This document shows positions 5,544 through 11,057 of a DNA stretch of 11,057 bases, piece by piece. Origin of the DNA: Asaia bogorensis (GTDB lineage: Bacteria; Pseudomonadota; Alphaproteobacteria; Acetobacterales; Acetobacteraceae); the NCBI GenBank assembly GCA_945873675.1, contig CAMCEP010000068.1, positions 1 through 11,057 on the forward strand, given 5' to 3'. The notes beneath the pieces were generated by a model that saw nothing but the letters and a program-made list of their open reading frames with translations, was not told where the DNA came from and did not search any database. Position 1 is the first letter of the stretch, and each line of letters begins with the position of its first letter. Both the position numbers and the translations under genes were made by a program.

Positions 5544-6512
5544 TTAATCAAGCTTGATGTTATTGGCGCGCACCACGCGGCCCCAGACCTCGATCTCGTT
5601 ATCCAGCCAGCGGCGGAAAGATTCCGGGCCCTCGGCGCGATTTTCACCGCCAATCGCAGTGATGCGGTCGGCAACAGCAGGCACTGCCATGGCAGCGCGA
5701 AGGTCACGCGACAGACGTTCCACCATCGCAGGCGGGGTGCCGCCCTGTACCAGTACGCCCTGCCAGGTGCCGCTTTCGGCCGCCGGCCAGCCGAGTTCCT
5801 TGAAGGTCGGCACATCCGGGAAATCCGGCAGGCGGCGGGGGCCGGTTACGGCAATGGCGCGCAATTGCCCCTGTTTGCAGAAGGGGGCGGTGGCGGTCGC
5901 ACCATTGATCAGCATTTGTGCCTCGCCCGAGGCGACCGCGGTGAGTGCCGCCGCCCCGCCACGATAGGGCACCTGCGTGAGGTCAGCGCCCCAATGCTGC
6001 GTCACCAAAAGCCCGGTGAGGTGATTGCCGACGCCAATGCCGGCATGGCCAACATTGACCTTGGTGGGATTGGCTTTGGCATAGGCCACCAATTCGGCCG
6101 CGTTATTCACCGGCACGGAAGGATGCACCGCCAGGATATAGGGCGCGTAGATCAGCATCGTCACCGGCGCCAAATCCCGCTTCAGATCAAAGGGAAAACG
6201 CGTGTAGAGCGATGGCGCGGTGGCGAGGGTCGAGACATCGATGATCAGCATGGTGTGACCATCGGGCTGGGATTTCGCTACCAGGTCAGCGCCGATATTG
6301 CCACTCGCGCCCGTGCGGTTTTCCACCACCACATTCTGGCCGAAGGATTTGGTGAGTTCTGGTGAGAGCAAGCGCGCAACGATGTCCGAGGTGCCACCCG
6401 GGGCGAAGGGCACAATGAAGCGCACTGGCCGATCAAGATTCTGCGCCAAAGCCGGCAAGGCGGTCAGGCTTGAAAGGGCAAGCGTGCCCTTCAGCGTGTC
6501 ACGGCGATTCAT
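5544..6512 (-). CDS. Bug/TctC-family periplasmic solute-binding protein
   Basis: A 322-residue tripartite tricarboxylate transporter substrate-binding (Bug) protein. The signal peptide begins MNRRDTLKG, a twin-arginine-like motif, followed by a hydrophobic stretch and a likely signal peptidase I site after ALA (21-23). The mature protein has family landmarks: RPVRFIVPFAPGGTSDIVAR (28-47), VVVENRTGASGNIGAD, VPYRGGAAALTAVASGEAQM and GQLRAIAVTGPRRLPDFPDVPTF. Such proteins bind small carboxylates or related metabolites in the periplasm. The start is supported by GGAGG (6519-6523) 6 nt upstream of the ATG. No TctA/TctB membrane genes are seen in the window, so it is an orphan here, as is common for this expanded family. 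It precedes the amidase on the same strand. Confidence 0.94.
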   Translation of the reverse strand: MNRRDTLKGTLALSSLTALPALAQNLDRPVRFIVPFAPGGTSDIVARLLSPELTKSFGQNVVVENRTGASGNIGADLVAKSQPDGHTMLIIDVSTLATAPSLYTRFPFDLKRDLAPVTMLIYAPYILAVHPSVPVNNAAELVAYAKANPTKVNVGHAGIGVGNHLTGLLVTQHWGADLTQVPYRGGAAALTAVASGEAQMLINGATATAPFCKQGQLRAIAVTGPRRLPDFPDVPTFKELGWPAAESGTWQGVLVQGGTPPAMVERLSRDLRAAMAVPAVADRITAIGGENRAEGPESFRRWLDNEIEVWGRVVRANNIKLD

Positions 6513-6518
6513 GGGTTT

Positions 6519-6523
6519 CCTCC
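6519..6523 (-). promoter_or_regulatory. Strong ribosome-binding site of the Bug protein gene
   Basis: Minus-strand GGAGG, 6 nt from the ATG at 6512, is among the best ribosome sites in the window and fixes the start of the exported protein with its signal peptide intact. Confidence 0.7.
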
Positions 6524-6572
6524 GGTAATGCGGGGGAATGGTTGCGCTGATACAAGGCCCTGTCCAGAGCCT

Positions 6573-7283
6573 TCAGTTCCGCGGGCAAGTGGCAAGCGCG
6601 GCCTGCGCGAAGCCGCGCAAGTCACTCGCGGTAATGGCAAGGTCCAGTTCCAGATTGCTGAGCGGGAGCGTCAGGCGCTGTGGCAGGCCGGTCAGGTGTT
6701 CCGTGCGCCCATTCCAAGTGGTGGTGACCGACACATTGGCCAGCCGCACCACATCCTCGGCACCCGCTGGCATGGCAACGGTAATGCGGAGCAAGCCATC
6801 CAGGAAACTGGTGCCTTCATCGGCGCTTGGCGTGCCACCAAAGCGAATGGCGAAGCGGCGGATAATGGGGCGGCCTTCACAGCGGCGCGGATTATCGGCC
6901 ACACGGAGCACTTCGATCAGCCGTTCGGGCGCTACACCAGCCGCACTACGCTGCGCAGCGGTGGCCAGTACATCCGTAAAGGGCGGGCGCGGCACTTCCT
7001 GATCATGGCGCGCGCGCCAGGTGCTGGCTTCGGCGCGCGCTTGTTCAAGTTCGGCGATAAGCTGGTTTTTTTCGCCAGTCGCGGCGCTTTCGCGTTTTGC
7101 CGCCGCCACCAGACGTGCTTCAAGGGTGGTGACCTCGGCGCGTGCGATTTCCTCCGCGCCGCGATAGGTGACGGTACCGAAGCCCAAGAACACCAGCAGA
7201 ATCATCACCGCCTGCGACAGGCGCCATAGCCAGCGCGTGGCGCGCTGGCGGCGTTCGCGGCTGCGTTTTCTGCCTAGCGCCAT
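6573..7283 (-). CDS. Membrane-anchored coiled-coil protein of unknown function
   Basis: I do not recognise this 236-residue protein. It begins with a strongly basic stretch (MALGRKRSRERRQRATRW, 1-18). One hydrophobic segment follows at about 19-41 (LSQAVMILLVFLGFGTVTY), then a heptad-like charged helix at about 45-90 (VTTLEARLVAAAKRE, NQLIAELEQARAEAS) likely to form a coiled coil. A C-terminal domain of about 140 residues has predicted strands (RRFAIRFGG, LLRITVAMP, VSVTTTWNG) and two cysteines, one in RRCEG and one four residues from the end. By the positive-inside rule the C-terminal domain should be periplasmic, where the cysteines could form a disulfide. The ATG at 7283 is 7 nt after the hydroxylase stop and is preferred to an upstream start at 7394, which would overlap that gene by more than 100 nt. 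The pair is probably co-transcribed. Confidence 0.75.
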   Translation of the reverse strand: MALGRKRSRERRQRATRWLWRLSQAVMILLVFLGFGTVTYRGAEEIARAEVTTLEARLVAAAKRESAATGEKNQLIAELEQARAEASTWRARHDQEVPRPPFTDVLATAAQRSAAGVAPERLIEVLRVADNPRRCEGRPIIRRFAIRFGGTPSADEGTSFLDGLLRITVAMPAGAEDVVRLANVSVTTTWNGRTEHLTGLPQRLTLPLSNLELDLAITASDLRGFAQAALATCPRN

Positions 7284-7290
7284 GCGTGCT

Positions 7291-9609
7291 TCAGCCCTGC
7301 AGCAGCGCCCAGATGCGGGGCGGCGTGAGAGGCATTTGCACGCTATCGGCCACCGCACCGCGCCCATGCCGCGCAAGCGCATCCGCCACCGCATTCACCA
7401 GCGCTGGCGTGGCGCCGATGGTGCCAAGTTCACCCACGCCCTTAACGCCCAAAGGATTGGTGCGGCAGGGGATGGATTGATCAAGCAACGTGGTCGCCGT
7501 TGGCAGCATATCTGCGCGCGGCAGGGTGTAATCCATGAAGCTTGCGGTCAGCGGCTGGCCGGTAGAGGGATCATAGATCACCGCCTCACACAATGCCTGC
7601 CCGATGCCTTGCAGCGCACCGCCCACCACCTGGCCCTCCACGATCAAAGGGTTCACCACGCGCCCCGCATCATTGCTGGAAACATAAAGCGGAATGGCAA
7701 CCTCACCGGTATCAGGGTCAATTTCCACTTCGGCGATATGGCAGCCATTGGGCCAGGTGGGGCCGGAGACAGAGCTGGTGGAATCAATGAAAATGCGGCC
7801 TTCCGGCTGCTTCGCCGCCAATTCGAAAAGCCCGATGCGCCGATCCGTGCCCGCCACCTGGAAGGCGCCGGCCAGATATTCCAGATCAACGGGAGCCACT
7901 TCCAAGGCATCGGCGGCAAGATCACGCGCCTTGTCCACGGTTTTGTCAGCGGCGACCTTCACTGCTGATCCTGCAGTGAACAGCGAACGTGACCCGGCGC
8001 TGCCAAAGCCGCTGCCGCGATCAGAATCACCCATGACGATTTTGATGTTGTCGAGTTCCACACCAAAGACATCCACGGCAAGCTGCGCATAGCTGGTAGC
8101 GATGCCCTGACCCATGGCTTGCGTGGTGGCGTAGATTTCAATTTCGCGATTGGCCTTCACCGCAACGGTCACGCGTTCTTCGAACACATTCCCACCAGTC
8201 CATTCCAGGAAGGTCGCAATGCCGCGCCCGCGCAGCTTGCCCGCCTTGGCCGATTGCGCGGCGCGCGCGGCGAAACCCTGCCAATCTGCGGCGACCAAGG
8301 CCTGGTCCATGATTTTTTCAAAACTGCCACTGTCATAGCTTTGGCCCATGGCGTTCTTGTAGGGCATTTGCTCTGGCCGGATCATGTTGCGCCGGCGAAG
8401 TTCCGCAGGATCAAGCGCCAGTTTGCGCGCCGCCGCATCCATCAGGCGTTCGATGATATAGATAGCTTCCGGCCGCCCGGCACCGCGATAAGGGCCAGTG
8501 GGCGCGGTATTCGTCAGCACGGCAGTGAATTGGAAATCAATATTCGTGATGTCGTAAATGCTGGTCGAAACCCAAGGCCCAATCAGCAATTGAATGGCAA
8601 CACCCGAATTGCGCGTATAGCCGCCCATATTGGCGAGCGTGCGCACGCGGAGCCCCAGCACCTTGCCATCAGCATCCAGCGCCAATTCCACTTTGCTATC
8701 CGTATCGCGGCCATGCAGCGCGGCGAGGAAATCTTCCATCCGCTCCGCAGCCCAGCGCACCGGGCGGCCCAGGCGCTGCGCGGCAAAGGCCACCACGGCA
8801 TCTTCGGCATAAAGGCCGGTTTTCATGCCAAAGCCGCCGCCAACATCGCCCACCAGCACGCGCACGCGATCGGTCGGGATATCCAGCACTTCCTTGCAAA
8901 GCTGATCACGAAAGCCGGAGGGCATTTGCGTGCTCATGCGGATGGTGAAGCGATCACCAGCGCCATCATAATCGGCCAGCACGACGCGCGGTTCCATGGA
9001 AACCGGCGCCAAGCGCTGGTTCACCAGATCAAGCGCCACAACATGTGCGGCCTTTGCGAAGGCAGCTTCCACTGCCGCCTGATCGCCATAGCGGGTTTCG
9101 GCGACGATATTATTGCCGGCGGCGGGCCAAAGCTGCGGCGCACCGGGGGCGATGGCGTCGCGCAGTTCCGTCACGGCGGGCAATTCTTCGTAATCCACCA
9201 TGATTGCTTCGGCAGCATCACGCGCCGCGGCGGCGCTTTCGGCGATGATGGCGGCGACGGGTTCACCCACAAAACGCACCAGCCCCTGCGCCAGGATCGG
9301 GCGCGGCGGCGCGGCCAAATCGGACCCATCCGGCCGCTTGAAGGGGAGGGCAACGCCAAGCGATTTCAGCCCAGCCGCCGCCACATCTTCCCCGGTCAGG
9401 ATCGCCACCACACCCGGCATGGCGCGCGCGGCGCTGGTATCAATCGAGGCAATGCGTGCATGTGCATGGGGGGAGCGTAAAAACACCAGATGCGCCTGGC
9501 CCGGCAGGGCTTCGTCATTGGTGAAGCGGCCCGCACCGGCCAGAAGCGGCCCATCTTCCAGCCGCCGCACCGCCTGGCCGCTGCCGAAGCGGCCCACCGT
9601 GTCATTCAT
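7291..9609 (-). CDS. Xanthine dehydrogenase-family molybdopterin-binding subunit (CoxL/XdhA-like)
   Basis: The large catalytic subunit of a molybdenum hydroxylase, 772 residues from the ATG at 9609 (in-frame ATGs at 9618 and 9636 are possible). The N-terminal hammerhead domain spans about 20-130. Cofactor-contact motifs follow: GGGFGMK (257-263), PYRGAGRPE (373-381), QAMGQG (497-502) and RGSGFGSAGSRS (531-542). The catalytic base is E727 in KGVGELGTIG. The active-site loop is the RGAGR form of CoxL-like proteins, not the cysteine-containing loop of true aerobic CO dehydrogenase, so CO oxidation is unlikely. It probably hydroxylates an aldehyde or N-heterocycle. Such enzymes normally need a [2Fe-2S] subunit and an FAD subunit; neither lies beside it. 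No signal peptide is seen. Ribosome sites do not settle the start. Confidence 0.9.
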   Translation of the reverse strand: MNDTVGRFGSGQAVRRLEDGPLLAGAGRFTNDEALPGQAHLVFLRSPHAHARIASIDTSAARAMPGVVAILTGEDVAAAGLKSLGVALPFKRPDGSDLAAPPRPILAQGLVRFVGEPVAAIIAESAAAARDAAEAIMVDYEELPAVTELRDAIAPGAPQLWPAAGNNIVAETRYGDQAAVEAAFAKAAHVVALDLVNQRLAPVSMEPRVVLADYDGAGDRFTIRMSTQMPSGFRDQLCKEVLDIPTDRVRVLVGDVGGGFGMKTGLYAEDAVVAFAAQRLGRPVRWAAERMEDFLAALHGRDTDSKVELALDADGKVLGLRVRTLANMGGYTRNSGVAIQLLIGPWVSTSIYDITNIDFQFTAVLTNTAPTGPYRGAGRPEAIYIIERLMDAAARKLALDPAELRRRNMIRPEQMPYKNAMGQSYDSGSFEKIMDQALVAADWQGFAARAAQSAKAGKLRGRGIATFLEWTGGNVFEERVTVAVKANREIEIYATTQAMGQGIATSYAQLAVDVFGVELDNIKIVMGDSDRGSGFGSAGSRSLFTAGSAVKVAADKTVDKARDLAADALEVAPVDLEYLAGAFQVAGTDRRIGLFELAAKQPEGRIFIDSTSSVSGPTWPNGCHIAEVEIDPDTGEVAIPLYVSSNDAGRVVNPLIVEGQVVGGALQGIGQALCEAVIYDPSTGQPLTASFMDYTLPRADMLPTATTLLDQSIPCRTNPLGVKGVGELGTIGATPALVNAVADALARHGRGAVADSVQMPLTPPRIWALLQG

Positions 9610-9636
9610 GCCATCCATTGCCCTGCACCCATTCAT

Positions 9637-9698
9637 CCCGGCGGGCGGATTTGCCCCTGCCTTTTCAAGGGTTCATCTGCGACGGAAAGGCTGGCGTA
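9637..9698. other. Short gap between MFS and hydroxylase genes
   Basis: This gap separates the MFS stop from the hydroxylase start region. I see no hexamer pair resembling a promoter and no stem with a T-run. On the minus strand AGGG occurs before the possible hydroxylase starts, at spacings that do not clearly favour one of them. Read-through from the MFS gene is possible. Confidence 0.4.
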
Positions 9699-10883
9699 TC
9701 AAGCCTCCCGCGTGCGCAGCATGATGAAGATTATGCAGCAGATCAGCACCGCAACAACAAAGGTCATGAGCGCCGCGCCGATCCCGCCGATGCTGGCCGC
9801 AACACCTGAAGCTGCCTGCATGATGGCAGCGCCACCGAAAAACGCGACATTCATGGCCGAAAGCGCCCGGCCCACGCGTTCTGGCGGGGTGGCTGCGCGC
9901 ACCAGGGCGAAGCAGATGACCTGGGTTGAGATCAACAAGCCGAACAGCGCCAGCAGCACCGCATCCGCGGCCACCGGCCAGGCAAGCGCGCCGCCCAGCA
10001 CCATCAGGGCGATGGCCGCCACCGCGCCGATATGCCCGCCCGCCAGAATACCGCCGCGATGTTTTTGAAAGCGCCGTTCCAGAATGCCCGCAAGCAAAGG
10101 CCCGATGATCAGCGCAATGGTACAAAGCAAAAGCACATGCCCGGCTTCCACGCGCGACAGCCCGCGTTCTTCCATCAGCCAAGGCCCGCCCCAGAGGCCA
10201 CGCACGCCAAGGACCACGGCGAAGGATGTCCAGGCCAGGACAATCGGCGCGCGCAATTCACGCGAAAAGCCCAGCCTGATGACATCACGCGCGTCATCTT
10301 TCAGGCTGCGGCGTGTTGCCGCATCTGGCGGGGTTTCACGCACCACAAAAGCAACCGACAAGGCCGCGAAAATCGCAAGCCCAGCACAGGCGATAAAACC
10401 CGCGCGCCAGCCGGAATATTCCACCAAAAAGGCCAAGGGGCTTGCGGAAATCACCATGCCGGTATTGCCCAGCGCCTGCACAATCCCGCCCCAAAGCCCG
10501 AAGCGCTGTGCCGGCATGTTCTTGGCGGCATAGGTAATGGGGCACATCAGCATCCCCGAACAACCAATGCCCAGGATCATTTGCGCCACCAGCATGGACC
10601 AGGCGCTATCGGCATAGGCACCCAGCACTGCGCCAATCGCCGCAATGGAAAGCAGGCAAAGCGCGGTGGGCTTCACGCCCCAGCGGTCCAGCGCGACACC
10701 CACGGGCAGCATCGCAAGCGCAAAGGTTGCGGGGAAGGCGCCGGTCAGCGCGGCAAGCCCATCAGCGGTGACGCCCAGATCACGTTGCAGCACATCAGCC
10801 GCAATCGCAGGCAGGGTGCGCACCGCATTCGAAAACACATGCCCCATCGTCAAGGCGATGATGGAAAGCGCGATCAGATTCAT
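9699..10883 (-). CDS. MFS transporter
   Basis: A 394-residue major facilitator superfamily protein with about 12 hydrophobic segments throughout. Motif A lies between helices 2 and 3 as GVALDRWGVKP (62-72). A central loop (RETPPDAATRRSLKDDARDV) separates the two six-helix halves. In the second half, charged PERVGR lies in the loop before a late helix. It is a cytoplasmic-membrane secondary transporter. The substrate is unknown, but position between an FAD oxidase and a molybdenum hydroxylase suggests uptake or efflux of a metabolite of that pathway. The ATG at 10883 comes 16 nt after the oxidase stop, with only a weak ribosome site, consistent with an operon. About 89 nt separate it from the hydroxylase start. 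Confidence 0.9.
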   Translation of the reverse strand: MNLIALSIIALTMGHVFSNAVRTLPAIAADVLQRDLGVTADGLAALTGAFPATFALAMLPVGVALDRWGVKPTALCLLSIAAIGAVLGAYADSAWSMLVAQMILGIGCSGMLMCPITYAAKNMPAQRFGLWGGIVQALGNTGMVISASPLAFLVEYSGWRAGFIACAGLAIFAALSVAFVVRETPPDAATRRSLKDDARDVIRLGFSRELRAPIVLAWTSFAVVLGVRGLWGGPWLMEERGLSRVEAGHVLLLCTIALIIGPLLAGILERRFQKHRGGILAGGHIGAVAAIALMVLGGALAWPVAADAVLLALFGLLISTQVICFALVRAATPPERVGRALSAMNVAFFGGAAIMQAASGVAASIGGIGAALMTFVVAVLICCIIFIMLRTREA

Positions 10884-10899
10884 GGAATGTGTGCGATCA

Positions 10900-11057
10900 T
10901 CAATTCCGGAACATCTTGCCGGGGTTTAGGATACCTTTGGGGTCAAGCGTTGCCTTTAAGGCCCGCATGACAGAAAGCGCCCCATCGCCATGTTCCTGTT
11001 CCAGGAATTCGCGCTTGCCAAGGCCGATGCCATGTTCCCCGGAACAGGTACCGCCAA
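10900..11057 (-). CDS. FAD-linked oxidase (GlcD / D-lactate dehydrogenase type), C-terminus
   Basis: The last 51 residues of a gene whose 5' part lies beyond the right edge. It reads GGTCSGEHGIGLGKREFLEQ and ends LDPKGILNPGKMFRN before TGA. The GGTxSGEHGIGxGK block and the LDPxGILNPGK tail are diagnostic of the C-terminal domain of FAD-binding oxidases related to glycolate oxidase GlcD and D-lactate dehydrogenase. These oxidise 2-hydroxy acids in the cytoplasm or at the membrane. The exact substrate cannot be told from this fragment. The MFS transporter starts 16 nt downstream, so the two are likely in one operon. The reading frame is open to the window edge. Confidence 0.92.
   Translation of the reverse strand, partial: GGTCSGEHGIGLGKREFLEQEHGDGALSVMRALKATLDPKGILNPGKMFRN

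Noticed and set aside
5478..6365. A 295-codon plus-strand open frame opposite the Bug protein.
   Set aside because: Antisense shadow without recognisable motifs. The opposite strand has a signal peptide, strong ribosome site and full family pattern.
7284..7394. A 37-residue upstream extension of the unknown membrane protein.
   Set aside because: It lies wholly within the 3' end of the hydroxylase in another frame and would put a Cys/Arg-rich stretch before a typical basic N-terminus and membrane anchor.
8119..9480. A 453-codon plus-strand open frame opposite the molybdenum hydroxylase.
   Set aside because: Its product is rich in His, Gly and Arg with no family motif, as expected from the reverse of a GC-rich coding strand. 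The minus-strand gene has every catalytic motif.
7291..9609. Aerobic carbon monoxide dehydrogenase large subunit.
   Set aside because: The active-site loop is PYRGAGR, lacking the cysteine of true CO dehydrogenases, and no coxS/coxM genes are adjacent.
1..11057. CRISPR arrays, tRNA or rRNA genes, insertion sequences and strong rho-independent terminators.
   Set aside because: By eye I found no regularly spaced repeats, cloverleaf-like segments, transposase frames or stem plus T-run structures.

Overview
The window is GC-rich, tightly packed bacterial DNA. The gene content fits an alphaproteobacterium, probably of the Acetobacteraceae/Rhodospirillales (Roseomonas-like) type: a Bug/TctC-family periplasmic binding protein, an amidase-signature enzyme, a molybdenum hydroxylase large subunit and several type II toxin-antitoxin (TA) modules. 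This placement is inferred from gene style, not from a marker gene. I see no rRNA, tRNA, CRISPR array or insertion sequence.

Left part (1-3972), TA modules around two housekeeping-type genes. On the minus strand lie the N-terminus of a ribbon-helix-helix (RHH) protein cut by the window edge (1-114), a complete TacA/TacT module (DUF1778 antitoxin and GNAT acetyltransferase toxin, 196-1001), and a CorC/HlyC-type CNNM-CBS membrane protein (1062-2372). Divergent from the last, on the plus strand, are a CX5R tyrosine-phosphatase-like protein (2482-3228) and a second TA module made of a Phd/YefM antitoxin and a PIN-domain (VapC) toxin (3323-3972). Both complete TA modules use the same junction, in which the toxin's GTG start overlaps the antitoxin's TGA stop (GTGA). 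An inverted repeat lies just upstream of each of the three antitoxin-like genes, as expected for autoregulated operators.

Right part (3969-11057), an all-minus-strand run that looks catabolic. In transcription order it holds the C-terminal end of a GlcD/D-lactate dehydrogenase-type FAD oxidase (partial), an MFS transporter, a CoxL/XdhA-like molybdopterin subunit with a PYRGAGR active-site loop, a membrane-anchored coiled-coil protein of unknown function, a Bug-family solute-binding protein with a twin-arginine-like signal peptide, and an amidase. Spacings are 16 nt (oxidase to MFS), about 89 nt (MFS to hydroxylase), 7 nt (hydroxylase to unknown protein), 60 nt (unknown to Bug) and 192 nt (Bug to amidase). 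Some of these genes may therefore be co-transcribed while others may have their own promoters. Together they suggest uptake of a small carboxylated or amide compound followed by oxidation and hydrolysis, but the substrate cannot be read from the sequence. The amidase and the PIN toxin converge with their stop codons sharing four bases (TTAG).

No clearly new system emerges. The best candidates for follow-up are the unknown membrane protein coupled to the hydroxylase, the absence of FeS and FAD partner subunits beside that hydroxylase, and the clustering of TA loci with their operator-like palindromes.
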